Positions 28,613 to 37,008 are shown, numbered from the stretch's first letter. The stretch: DNA of 64,000 bases from Streptomyces sp. NBC_01233 (GCF_035989305.1 NZ_CP108514.1:8350501-8414500), one strand, 5' to 3'. Numbers and translations are program-made. The notes: generated by a model from the sequence alone, not told the origin.

Positions 28613-28687
28613 CCGCGGGCGGCGCCCCGCCGCCCGGAAAAGCCGGTCCGTTGGCCTCCTGACGGCCGACAATCCCCGCCGGTATCT

Positions 28688-28732
28688 GGGCCAATGGTCC
28701 AGTACTCAGGGGCCCGCTTGAGCCATTGCCCC
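28688..28732. promoter_or_regulatory. Imperfect inverted repeat in the leader region of the FUSC gene
   Basis: GGGCCAATGG (28688-28697) and CCATTGCCCC (28723-28732) pair at nine of ten positions around a 25-nt spacer. The 288 bases between the Usp and FUSC genes hold no other clear signal. It may be an operator or an RNA hairpin. Confidence 0.3.
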
Positions 28733-28900
28733 TGCGGATGCTTATCTGTGGTGTATCCATGTACTTGCGGCGCCGCGCAGCGCCGGACGGCAACGAGGCC
28801 GGTTCCGGAGCGCGGCGCCTTCGCCGTGCCCGTCCGCCGCCCACCACCCCCGGGCGGCGCCGGCCCGGCGCGCACCACACGAGGGGGGCGGCACACCGCC

Positions 28901-30412
28901 GTGAAGAGGATGTTCGTGGCTCCGGATCCGGGGCGTATGAGACTCAGGAACGCGGCCCGCGCGGTGATCGGCGTCGCCGCCGCCGTCGCCCTGGCCGAGC
29001 TGTGCGGTCTCTCCCTGAGCGCCTCCATCACCGGGGGACTGGCGGCGCTCCTCGCCCTCTTCACCGTCACGGACGCGACCGTGCGCCGCCAGGCCGTCAC
29101 CACCACCCTGCTGCCGGCCGCCGGATTCCCGGTCCTCGCCCTCGCCACCGCCCTGCACGGGCTGACCCCCGCCCGCGACGCGGCCTTCGTCCTCGTCGTC
29201 TTCTGCGGGGTCTACGCCCGCCGCTGGGGCCCGCGCGGACACGCGCTCGGGATCTTCGCGTTCATGAACTTCTTCATCACGCAGTTCCTGCACGCCGTCC
29301 CCGCCCAGCTCCCGGAGCTGTTCGCCGCCGTGGCCCTGGCCCTGGTCGCCTCCGGCGCCGTACGGTTCCTGCTCTGGCCCATCGAGCGGCGCACCCCGCC
29401 GCCCGCCGCCCCCGCGCCGCTGCCCGGAGGCGGCCTGGCCCGGCCCACCACCCGCCAGGCCTTCCAGGCCACCGCCGCCTGCGCCGTCGCGCTCGCCATC
29501 GGTCAGGTGCTCTCCGAGGACCGCTGGTACTGGGCCGTCGGCACCGCCTGGTGGATCTTCGTCAACACCGCCTCGCGCGGCGAGACGCTGGTCCGGGGCT
29601 TCCGCCGGGTGCTCGGCACCGTCATCGGCGTGGCCGCGGGCGTGCTGATCGCCATCCCGCTGAACGGCGCGCCCGCACCCACCGCCGTCCTGGTCGCCGG
29701 CTGCGTCTTCGCGATCTTCTACACGGCCGCGGTCTCCTACAGCTGGATGATCCTGGCCGTCACGCTCATGGCGGGGCTGCTCTACGGTCTGCTCGGCGTG
29801 CTGGACCCCGGCCTGCTCGTGCTGCGCCTGGAGGAGACGGCCGTCGGCGCGGTGTGCGCCGCGCTGGCCGTGGTGCTCGTACTGCCGGTCACCACCCACG
29901 CGACGAACGACGCCTGGATCCAGCGCGCCCTGCACTGCGTGCACGCGGCAACGGCCCAGGCCGCCGCCCGCCTCGCCGGCTCCGAGACCGCCGATCCGGC
30001 ACCCCACGCCGCCGAACTGGAGACGCTGCTGGCCCGGGTCCGGATGGCGCTCGCGCCGCTGGTCCACCCGCTCAGCCCGTTCCGCGCGCGCAAGGCCCGC
30101 GCCGGCCAGGTCATCGCGCTGCTGGACGACTGCGCCCGCGAGGTGCGCGGGCTGGTGGCCGTGGCCGCCGACCCGGACGCGAGCCACGACGCCCGTCTCG
30201 CCGCGGCCTGCTGGCGCGTCGAGGCGGCGGTGGAGGCGCTGACGGCCGAGGAGCGGGGCGCGAGCCAGCCCGACACGGCGCGCGACATCGTCGCGCACAC
30301 CGTCGGCTCCGAGCCCGCGCTGGCTCATCTCCAGGGCCTGGAGCGGGCGCTGGTCGAGCTCGCCGCCCCGCTGGGCACCGACCCGCGGGCGCCGTTCGTC
30401 GTCAGCGCCTGA
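28901..30412 (+). CDS. FUSC family membrane protein
   Basis: About 503 residues with two blocks of hydrophobic helices. The N-terminal block starts with RNAARAVIGVAAAVALAELCGLSL and the second contains QVLSEDRWYWAVGTAWWIFVNTASRGETLVRGFRRVLGTVIGVAAG, the FUSC/aromatic-acid exporter motif. The C-terminal 150 residues are soluble and helical. Such proteins export aromatic acids or related amphipathic compounds. GTG 28901 is the likely start, behind GAGGGGGGCGG; ATG 28910 is an alternative. Its end overlaps the convergent helicase relic by 11 bases. Confidence 0.85.
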   Translation: MKRMFVAPDPGRMRLRNAARAVIGVAAAVALAELCGLSLSASITGGLAALLALFTVTDATVRRQAVTTTLLPAAGFPVLALATALHGLTPARDAAFVLVVFCGVYARRWGPRGHALGIFAFMNFFITQFLHAVPAQLPELFAAVALALVASGAVRFLLWPIERRTPPPAAPAPLPGGGLARPTTRQAFQATAACAVALAIGQVLSEDRWYWAVGTAWWIFVNTASRGETLVRGFRRVLGTVIGVAAGVLIAIPLNGAPAPTAVLVAGCVFAIFYTAAVSYSWMILAVTLMAGLLYGLLGVLDPGLLVLRLEETAVGAVCAALAVVLVLPVTTHATNDAWIQRALHCVHAATAQAAARLAGSETADPAPHAAELETLLARVRMALAPLVHPLSPFRARKARAGQVIALLDDCAREVRGLVAVAADPDASHDARLAAACWRVEAAVEALTAEERGASQPDTARDIVAHTVGSEPALAHLQGLERALVELAAPLGTDPRAPFVVSA

Positions 30413-32759
30413 CCAGCCCCTCCGGGGACTGCGCCAGGCCGGCCGGCAGCAGGCCGGCGGAGTGCACCACCCCGAGGGCCTGGGTGGCCCGGGTCAGCGC
30501 CACGTACAGGTCACTCGGCTGGAACTCGGCCGGCTCCACCACGATCACCGTGTCGAACTCCAGCCCCTTGGCCTGGCGCGGATCCAGCAGGACGACCTCC
30601 CGGGTCAGATCCGGCTCCGCGCCCTCCCGTACCCCCGGCAGGACGGCGGCCAGCGCCGCGTGCCGCGTCCGTGGCGCGATCACCGCGAGCCGCCCCTCCG
30701 CCGGCCGTTCCCGCTCCACGGCCTCCGCCACCGCCCGCGCCGCGTCCCCGGCCTCGCGCACCCACGGCCGCACCCCGGTCGCCCGTACCGAACGCGGCGG
30801 TTCGAAGCCGGGATCGCGCTCCCGCAGCACGGCCGCCGCCACCTCCATGATCTCGGCCGGCGTTCGGTAGTTGACCCGTAGCCGGACCAGCTCCCAGCGC
30901 TCGCCCACGTACGGGGAGAGGATCCGCTCCCAGGAGCCGCAGCCCGCCTCGTCGGCCGTCTGCGCGGGATCGCCGACCAGCGTCATCGACCGGGTGGGGC
31001 AGCGCCGCATCAGCAGCCGTCACGCCATCTCCGACAGCTCCTGCGCCTCGTCCACGATCACGTGCCCGAAGGCCCAGGTCCGGTCGGCCGCGGCCCGCTC
31101 GGCGGCGCTGCGGTGGTCGGCCTCCTCCTGGCGCTCGGCCATCCGCTCGGCGTCGATGATGTCGTGGGCCGAGAGGAACTCGTTCTCCTCGTCCTCGAAC
31201 TCGTACGACTGCGAGCCCTCGGACAGCTCCAGTACCCCCTGCGCGTACGCGATGCGCTGCTGCCGCTCCCGTTCCTCGGCGGCGCGCCGGGCGCTGTCGT
31301 CCTCCCCGAGCAGCTCGGCCGCCTCGTCCAGGAGCGGCACGTCCGCCGGCGTCCAGTCCGGCCGCGCCGAGGGCGCGCGCCGGATCAGCCCGGCCTCGTG
31401 CGCGGGCAGGTGCGTGGGGTCCGCCAGGAAGTCCGCGACCAGCTGCTCGGGGGTGAGGGAGGGCCACAGCGAGTCGATCGCCGCGTGCACGGCGGGGCTC
31501 ATCGCGATCTCCTTGCCGAGCTGGGCGACGTCGTCCGAGCCGAGCAGGTTCGGACCGCCGTACGGATCGGCGCCCAGCCGGTCGGCGAGCTGCGCGGTGA
31601 GCGCGTCGATGATCCGGAAGGCGAAGGCGGGGCGCGCCTGGTTGTGGGGCAGGCCCGTCGCCCGGGCCCGGTCCCGGGCCTCGTACGCCATCGTGCGGTC
31701 CAGCAGCAGGGTCCCGTAGTCGTCGTGGTCGATCTCCAGCGCGGGCTCGGGGACCGTGTCGTACTCCTCCCCGGTGCCCGCCGGCACGGCCTCCGGCACG
31801 GCCTCCGGCACGGCCTCCGGCACGGCCTCCGGCACGGCCTCCGGCAGGCCCTGGCGGTCCGCCACGACCCGGGCGAGGACCTCCGCCATCGCGGCCCGGC
31901 CCTTCACCGCGGCGGCCCCGGGGCGGTCGGCGCCGGTGGCGTGCACGCCGGGGAAGAGCTCACCGGGGGTGGCGAGCAGTACGCCCGTCTCGCCGAGGGC
32001 AGGGAGCACCTCGCCGATGTAGCCGAGGAAGGCCGGTCCCGGCCCGACGATCAGCACCCCGCGCTTGGCGAGCAGTTCCCGGTGGGCGTACAGGAGGTAC
32101 GCGGCGCGGTGCAGCGCGACCGCGGTCTTCCCGGTGCCGGGACCGCCCTCCACGACCAGCACCCCGCGGTGCGGGGAGCGGATGATCCGGTCCTGCTCGG
32201 CCTGGATGGTGCGCACGATGTCGTGCATGCGGCCGGTCCGGGCGGCGTCGAGCGCGGCGAGCAGTACGGCGTCCGCGTCGGCGCCCTCGTGCCCCGTGCG
32301 CTCCGCGTCGGTCAGGTCGAGGATCTCGTCGTGCAGGGCGGTGACCTCGCGCCCCCGGCTGCTGATGTGCCGCCGGCGGCGCAGCCCCATGGGGGTGTGG
32401 CCGGTGGCGAGGTAGAACGGCCGGGCCACCTCCGCGCGCCAGTCCAGGACCAGCGGGGTGCGTTCCGCGTCGTCCGCGCGGATTCCGATCCGGCCGATGT
32501 GGTGGTCACGGCCGTCGGAGAACTCCAGACGGCCGAAACAGAGGCCGTTCTCGCCCGCATTCAGCGCGGAAAGCAGGCCGGACTGCTCGGCGACCACGAC
32601 ATCGCGCTCCAGGCGCGCCTGAAACCCGCTCCCGACGTCGCGCAATGCCCCTTCGACCGCATGTTCGGCCTGGTCGCGCAGGTCGTCGAGGCGCCGATAG
32701 AGACCGGTGACGAATTGCTGCTCTTTACGGAATTCCTCGGTTGACAATTGCACTCCCAC
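30402..32759 (-). pseudogene. HelD/HelR-like helicase gene split by an in-frame TGA
   Basis: The coding sequence gives about 785 codons of a UvrD-like superfamily 1 protein of the HelD group, RNA polymerase-recycling ATPases; the streptomycete HelR members confer rifamycin tolerance. Walker A is GGPGTGKTAVAL; motif II is VIVDEAQELSEMA. Directly after this the frame has TGA (31020-31022) where relatives have TGG (Trp), and then continues in the same frame with RLLMRRCPTRSM, LVGDPAQTADEAG, LRVNYRTPAEIM, QAKGLEFDTVIVVEP and LYVALTRATQAL up to 30402. Without readthrough, the product would lack the second RecA lobe. The start is GTG 32759 or 32753. A PEAV repeat lies in the middle. Confidence 0.85.
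31783..31842. repeat. Five perfect tandem 12-bp units inside the HelD/HelR-like gene
   Basis: The unit GGCACGGCCTCC is repeated five times without change, encoding Pro-Glu-Ala-Val on the minus strand. A degenerate sixth unit follows. It lies between the first ATPase segment and the linker domain, probably in a flexible surface loop, and should vary in copy number between strains by slippage. Confidence 0.9.
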
Positions 32760-32770
32760 CGCGGTACAGT
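32741..32770 (+). promoter_or_regulatory. Consensus-like housekeeping promoter for the acetyltransferase gene
   Basis: TTGACA (32741-32746), an 18-bp spacer and TACAGT (32765-32770) fit the HrdB-type consensus. Transcription should begin near 32777. The -35 box lies inside the first codons of the divergent helicase gene. Confidence 0.65.
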
Positions 32771-32780
32771 GTCCTCGTAA

Positions 32781-32818
32781 GGTTCTTTGTGGCTTCATTT
32801 TCTGCGAAGTCATGAACC
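32781..32818 (+). other. 5' leader hairpin that covers the start of the leader ORF
   Basis: GGTTC (32781-32785) pairs with GAACC (32814-32818), and GGCTTC (32791-32796) with GAAGTC (32806-32811) with one G-U pair. The leader ORF ATG (32812-32814) lies within the right arm. Confidence 0.45.
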
Positions 32819-32892
32819 AACAAATATACTCTCCTGCATCCCTCGGCACCGAATTCGGCCGGGGGATTTTTTGCGTACGGTGGATCCCATGA
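32812..32892 (+). CDS. Putative 26-residue leader peptide ahead of the acetyltransferase gene
   Basis: A short ORF starts at ATG 32812 with MNQQIYSPASLGTEFG and ends with CVRWIP. Its TGA (32890-32892) overlaps the ATG of the acetyltransferase (ATGA). The intrinsic terminator lies within its second half. The ribosome site is weak (GCGAAG). There is no codon-bias evidence at this length; the case rests on position. Confidence 0.4.
   Translation: MNQQIYSPASLGTEFGRGIFCVRWIP
32840..32872 (+). terminator. Intrinsic terminator between promoter and acetyltransferase start
   Basis: CCCTCGGC (32840-32847) pairs with GCCGGGGG (32858-32865) with one G-U pair around a 10-nt loop, followed at once by A and six T residues (32867-32872). 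A T-run of this sort is rare in this high-GC window. It ends only 16 bases before the gene start, the position of an attenuator. Confidence 0.65.
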
Positions 32893-33470
32893 CCACCGCA
32901 CACGGCTCCGCCGACGGGATCGTCTACCGCCTCGCCCGCCCCGAGGACGCGGGTGGCATCGAGGTCCTGGACAGTTCCTTCACCACCGCCACGGTCTTCG
33001 AGGTGACCGCCTCCGACGACGGCTTCGGCTTCCGGGTCCGCGAGGTCCCGGTGGATCCGCCCGTGCACAAGGTGTTCCCGCCCGAGGAGCACGACGAGCA
33101 GGGCTTCGGCGGCGCCCCGGGCGGGGACGGCGACGCGCGCACCTACGTGGCCCTGGACGGCGGCGAGGTGTGCGGCTTCGCGGCCGTCGGCTACGCCGCG
33201 TGGAACCGGCGCCTCACGATCGAGGACATCGAGGTCGCGCCCGGTCGGCGGGGCCACGGCATCGGCCGTGCGCTCATGGAGTACGCGGCGGAGTACGCCC
33301 GCGAACGCGGCGCGGAGCACCTGTGGTTGGAGGTCAGTTCGGTCAACGCACCGGCCGTGCACGCCTACCGGCGCATGGGATTCGGCTTCTGCGGCCTCGA
33401 CACCGAGCTGTACGGCGGTACGCCCGCCGCCGGCGAGCAGGCGCTCTACATGAGCCGCCCCTGCCGTTGA
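32889..33470 (+). CDS. GNAT acetyltransferase related to streptothricin/nourseothricin acetyltransferases
   Basis: A 193-residue GNAT protein. The N-terminal LDSSFTTATVFEVTASDDGF and REVPVDPPVHKVFP, the acetyl-CoA site RLTIEDIEVAPGRRGHGIGRALM, and the C-terminal HLWLEVSSVNAPAVHAYRRMGFGFCGLDTELYGGT and GEQALYMSRPC closely follow the streptomycete nourseothricin/streptothricin acetyltransferases (Nat/Stat), which acetylate the beta-lysine chain of the antibiotic in the cytoplasm. An acidic, poorly conserved loop (PEEHDEQGFGG) lies at residues about 60-75, as in those enzymes. The gene has its own promoter, leader ORF and terminator upstream, and is divergent from a HelR-like gene. Assignment of the drug is inference from memory of the family. 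Confidence 0.85.
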   Translation: MTTAHGSADGIVYRLARPEDAGGIEVLDSSFTTATVFEVTASDDGFGFRVREVPVDPPVHKVFPPEEHDEQGFGGAPGGDGDARTYVALDGGEVCGFAAVGYAAWNRRLTIEDIEVAPGRRGHGIGRALMEYAAEYARERGAEHLWLEVSSVNAPAVHAYRRMGFGFCGLDTELYGGTPAAGEQALYMSRPCR

Positions 33471-33471
33471 C

Positions 33472-33491
33472 CCGCCCGCGTACGCGGGCGG
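33472..33491. terminator. 20-bp perfect palindrome after the acetyltransferase gene
   Basis: CCGCCCGCGT followed at once by ACGCGGGCGG, two bases after the stop codon. It can form a hairpin (the loop would take up the central bases) and is the likely end of the transcript. Confidence 0.5.
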
Positions 33492-33706
33492 ACCGGCGCG
33501 CACGGTCAACTCCCGCGCCTGCGCCGGATCGTACGCCCCGACACCCCCTGCCCGCAGGCCGATCGTCGAAGATCACTCAGAGGAGTGTTCCGGCCGCTCC
33601 TGTCGCACACCGCTGACCTGCGGCATGTACAACGGGTAATTGTTCATTGCACATTCATCCGGCACGTACAGGGTGGATCTGGTAGGACGGGGGGTAACCG
33701 CCCGGA

Positions 33707-34843
33707 ATGGAAATCCTTCAACAGCGCTCCACCATCCCTCAGGTGTGGGAAGCGGCCGAGGAGTTCATCCGACTCTTCCACCGGGAGACCAAGGGCGCAG
33801 GCGATCCGCGCGCACGGCTCGCCGCCGTCAGGGCCGAACTGGCCGGGACCGGCACCTACGTGCACACCCCCGGGGAACTGGCCCACGGGGCGCGCGTGGC
33901 CTGGCGCAACAGCAACCGCTGCATAGGCAGGCTCTACTGGAATTCGCTGCGGGTCCGCGACCGTCGCGGGCTCACCGACGCCGACGACATAGCCGCCGAG
34001 TGCTTCGACCACCTGCGCGAGGCGACCAACGGCGGCAGGATCAGACCCACCATCACGGTCTTCGCCCCGGACGCCCCGGGCCGTCCCGGCCCGCTGATCT
34101 GGAGCGAGCAGCTCGTCAGGTACGCCGGCTACGGCGACCACCCCTCCGTCACCGTCGGCGACGCCCGCAACGCCCCGCTCACCGAGGCCCTGCTCCGGCT
34201 CGGCTGGCCGGGCGGCTCCGGCAGCCCCTTCGACCTGCTTCCGCTGGTGGTCCAGGGCGTCGACGACAAACCCCGCTGGTTCGACACCCCCGCGGACGCC
34301 GTCCTGGAGGTGCCGATCGACCACCCCGACGGCGACGGCTGGGCGGACTGGAGGCTGCGCTGGCACGCCGTGCCCGCCATTTCCAACATGTGCCTGGAGA
34401 TCGGCGGCATCCACTATCCGGCCGCGCCCTTCAACGGCTGGTACATGGGCACCGAGATCGGCGCGCGCAACCTCGCCGACACCGACCGGTACAACCTCCT
34501 GCCGGCTGTCGCCCGCCGCCTCGGTCTGGACACGTCCAGCGACCGTTCCCTCTGGAAGGACCGCGCGCTCGTCGAGCTCAACCGCGCGGTCCTGCACTCC
34601 TTCGACCGCGCCGGCGTCGCCATCGCCGACCACCACTCCGAGTCCCGGCGGTTCCTGTCCCACATGGAGCGGGAGGAGCGCAAGGGGCGCGAGGTGGGCG
34701 CGGACTGGTCCTGGATCGTGCCGCCGATCTCCGGCTCCGCCACCCCGGTCTTCCACCGCACCTACGAGGACAGCCCGAGCAGTACGGCGTACGTCCACCA
34801 CTCCGGCGCGCAGGAACGGGCCCAGGGGCGGGATTTGGTCTAG
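33707..34843 (+). CDS. nos: Bacterial nitric oxide synthase oxygenase
   Basis: A 378-residue NOS oxygenase domain without reductase domain, as usual in bacteria. It oxidises L-arginine to citrulline and nitric oxide with haem and a pterin or tetrahydrofolate, using cellular reductases. VAWRNSNRCIGRLYW carries the proximal haem Cys at residue 72; CLEIGGIHYPAAPFNGWYMGTEIGARNL holds the arginine-binding Glu at 250; GADWSWIVPPISGSATPVFHRTYE closes the haem pocket. No thaxtomin or other nitration genes are adjacent, so it is a stand-alone gene. The intergenic region before it holds a small CACTC-GAGTG repeat (33574-33587). Confidence 0.95.
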   Translation: MEILQQRSTIPQVWEAAEEFIRLFHRETKGAGDPRARLAAVRAELAGTGTYVHTPGELAHGARVAWRNSNRCIGRLYWNSLRVRDRRGLTDADDIAAECFDHLREATNGGRIRPTITVFAPDAPGRPGPLIWSEQLVRYAGYGDHPSVTVGDARNAPLTEALLRLGWPGGSGSPFDLLPLVVQGVDDKPRWFDTPADAVLEVPIDHPDGDGWADWRLRWHAVPAISNMCLEIGGIHYPAAPFNGWYMGTEIGARNLADTDRYNLLPAVARRLGLDTSSDRSLWKDRALVELNRAVLHSFDRAGVAIADHHSESRRFLSHMEREERKGREVGADWSWIVPPISGSATPVFHRTYEDSPSSTAYVHHSGAQERAQGRDLV

Positions 34844-34898
34844 ACCTTCTGTTACCGTCGGCTCCGAACGGATCCGAGAGCGGTGAGAGGGGCCTCGC

Positions 34899-35963
34899 GT
34901 GGGCGGCGCTGACAGTACGGACCATGGCGGCGAACACCGGGCTTACATCGGCTCGTTCACCTCGGGGGGCGGCCGCGGTATCACCACCGCGGCCGTGGAT
35001 CCGGTGACCGGAGCGCTGACCACGCTCTCGGTCGCCGCCGCGGAGGACCCCTCGTACCTCACCCTCGCCCGGGACACCGGCGTGCTCTACGCGGTGAACG
35101 AGACCGAGGGGGGCGCGGTGAGCGCCTTCCGGCCGACCGCCGACGGCCTCACCCCGCTCGGCCCGGCCGTCCGCGTAGGCGGCTCCGGCCCGACCCACCT
35201 CAGCGTGAGCGCCGGCCGGCTGCTCACCGCCAACTACACCTCCGGCAGCGTCAGCAGCCTCCCGCTCGCCGCCGACGGCACTCCGGCCGGGCCCGCCCAC
35301 GTCCTCCCGCACGAGGGCCGCGGCCCCGACCCCGACCGCCAGGAGCGCCCGCACGCCCATCAGGTGCTGCCCGACCCGACCGGCCGCTGGGTGCTCAGCG
35401 TGGACCTCGGCACCGACTCGGTACGGGTCTGCGCACCGGACCCGGCCACCGGCGCGCTGCGGGTCCACTCCGAGACGGCGTTGCGCGCCGGGACCGGGCC
35501 CCGCCACCTCGGCTTCCACCCGGAGGGAGCCGTGGTCTACGTCCTGCACGAGCTGGAGCCGCAGCTGACCGTCTGCCGCTGGAACGGGGGGTCCGGGCAA
35601 CTGGAACCGGTCCGTGAGGTTCCGGTCGCCTCCACGGGCGCCTCAGGGGCCGTACGGGCCTATCCCTCGGCGATCGTCGTCTCGCCCGACGGGCGGTTCG
35701 TCTGGGTGGCGGTCCGGGGCGCCGACTCCATCACCACGCTCTCCCTCGCCGGCGGACCCGAGGAGCCGCGGCCCACCGGCGCCGTGGACTGCGGCGGCGA
35801 CTGGCCGCGCGATCTCGCCGTGGACGCCTCGAGGCGTCGGCTCTACGCGGCCAACGAGCGCTCGGGCGACGTCACCTGGTTCGACGTGGACCCGCTGACC
35901 GGGCGGCCGCGCCGGGCCGGCTCGGTGGCCGTGCCCGCGGCCACCTGTGTGGTCCTCGCCTGA
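34899..35963 (+). CDS. Lactonase family protein (seven-bladed beta-propeller)
   Basis: A 354-residue YbhE/Pgl-type protein. It opens with RAYIGSFTSGGGRGITTAAVDPVTGAL and repeats the blade pattern (DPSYLTLARDTGVLYAVNE, GPTHLSVSAGRLLTANYTSG, HQVLPDPTGRWVLSVDLGTD, WPRDLAVDASRRRLYAANERSGDVTWFDVDPLTGRP). Members include 6-phosphogluconolactonase and muconate-lactonising relatives. The GTG start follows GAGAGGGG. It is 55 bases after the NOS gene and may be on the same transcript; a very strong terminator follows. Confidence 0.9.
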   Translation: MGGADSTDHGGEHRAYIGSFTSGGGRGITTAAVDPVTGALTTLSVAAAEDPSYLTLARDTGVLYAVNETEGGAVSAFRPTADGLTPLGPAVRVGGSGPTHLSVSAGRLLTANYTSGSVSSLPLAADGTPAGPAHVLPHEGRGPDPDRQERPHAHQVLPDPTGRWVLSVDLGTDSVRVCAPDPATGALRVHSETALRAGTGPRHLGFHPEGAVVYVLHELEPQLTVCRWNGGSGQLEPVREVPVASTGASGAVRAYPSAIVVSPDGRFVWVAVRGADSITTLSLAGGPEEPRPTGAVDCGGDWPRDLAVDASRRRLYAANERSGDVTWFDVDPLTGRPRRAGSVAVPAATCVVLA

Positions 35964-36024
35964 CCCGCGTACGGACGTACGAGCCGTGCGTACGGGACTC
36001 GCGTACGGGCATCCGCACGCGGCC

Positions 36025-36079
36025 ACGGAGGAGGCCCCCGGCGGCCCTGGAAACCAGGGCCGCCGGGGGCCTCCTCCGT
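36025..36079. terminator. Perfect 26-bp hairpin, bidirectional terminator
   Basis: Positions 36025-36050 and 36054-36079 are exact reverse complements with a three-base AAA loop. It separates the convergent lactonase and CbiX-like genes and lies 15 bases from the latter's stop. There is no T-run. Confidence 0.85.
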
Positions 36080-36093
36080 CACGGGCGGGCGGG

Positions 36094-37008
36094 TCAGTGG
36101 GCAGCGGCGCCCTGGCTGATCCCGAGCGCCGCGGAGTACTGGGCGACGGCCAGCTTGCCGAGCGCCGGGTAGGCCCCGAGCACCTCGGCGGTGGCGCAGT
36201 CGGCCTCCTTGCAGGCGGTGTCCAGCAGGCCGTCGGCCGCCTCCGGGCCGATCAGGTACGGGGCGAGCGCGAGCTGGGTGGAGCCCTCGCGGCGCAGCTG
36301 CTCGGCGACGGCGGCCACCGAGCCCTCCTGGTCGAGCGCGGCGGCCATGACCGGCACGGCGAGGCGGGCTGCGAGGAGCATGCCCGTGATCCCGGCGGCC
36401 TGCACGGCCTCCTCGCCACCGGTGGTGGCCAGGACGATGCCGTCGGCGGCGGTGGTCACGGTGAAGAGCCGGGCGCGGTCGGCGCGGGCCAGGCCCGCCT
36501 CGGACAGCCGCACGTGCAGGCCCTCGGCGAGCAGCGGGTGCGGGCCGAGCACGTCGGCCAGCTCGGCGGCGGCCGAGGAGTCCATCAGCGCCTGGCGGAC
36601 CCGGCGGAGCAGGTCTCCGTCCGGACCGGCCAGCAGGGGCACGACCACGGCGTCCGGGCCGGTCGGCGCGGGCACCTCGTGGCCGGCGGCGCGGGCGAAC
36701 TCCGCGCGCGCGGCACGCTCGGTCGCGACGGCGGTCAGCACGCCGGACAGGGACGGGAACTCGGAGGCGTCGTCACCGTCGAGGAAGCCGATGCGGGCGT
36801 CGAGGCCCGGCAGCTCGGAGCGGCCGATGCTGATGATCTCTTCCGCGAGCCCTCGCGAGGCGGCCGAGGGGGCACCGGGCACGGCGAGCACCAGCGCGGG
36901 CGCGCCCTCGGGCGCCGCCGCGGGCTCGGGCCGGCGGTGCCGTCCGGTCTGGCGGGGTCGCGGCATTCGTACGGGCAGGCCATTTGCGGGCCCAGTGGGG
37001 GAGCTCAT
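36094..37008 (-). CDS. Sirohydrochlorin chelatase-like (CbiX) protein
   Basis: A 304-residue protein of the CbiX/SirB chelatase superfamily, usually annotated in streptomycetes as a sirohydrochlorin chelatase. It has ALVLAVPGAPSAASRGLAEEI at the start of the first lobe and STQLALAPYLIGPEAADGLLD near residue 240 in the second. The usual metal-binding histidines are hard to place: the expected H of the GHGS motif is replaced (VPGAPS), so chelatase activity is doubtful. N-terminal 35 residues are basic. The ATG is at 37006-37008. Confidence 0.75.
   Translation of the reverse strand: MSSPTGPANGLPVRMPRPRQTGRHRRPEPAAAPEGAPALVLAVPGAPSAASRGLAEEIISIGRSELPGLDARIGFLDGDDASEFPSLSGVLTAVATERAARAEFARAAGHEVPAPTGPDAVVVPLLAGPDGDLLRRVRQALMDSSAAAELADVLGPHPLLAEGLHVRLSEAGLARADRARLFTVTTAADGIVLATTGGEEAVQAAGITGMLLAARLAVPVMAAALDQEGSVAAVAEQLRREGSTQLALAPYLIGPEAADGLLDTACKEADCATAEVLGAYPALGKLAVAQYSAALGISQGAAAH

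Noticed and set aside
31783..31842. Tandem repeats considered as a CRISPR array
   Set aside because: Units are 12 bp with no spacers and are in frame within a coding sequence.
32753..32900. Rifamycin-associated element (RAE) before the HelR-like gene
   Set aside because: I could not find a 19-bp inverted repeat of that type in the intergenic region; a motif search with the published consensus would be needed.
33640..33700. NO-responsive NsrR-type operator before the nos gene
   Set aside because: The AT-rich stretch has no convincing dyad matching the known consensus.
36001..36100. Hairpin considered as an attachment site or mobile element end
   Set aside because: No integrase, tRNA or transposase is near; convergent gene ends explain it as a terminator.
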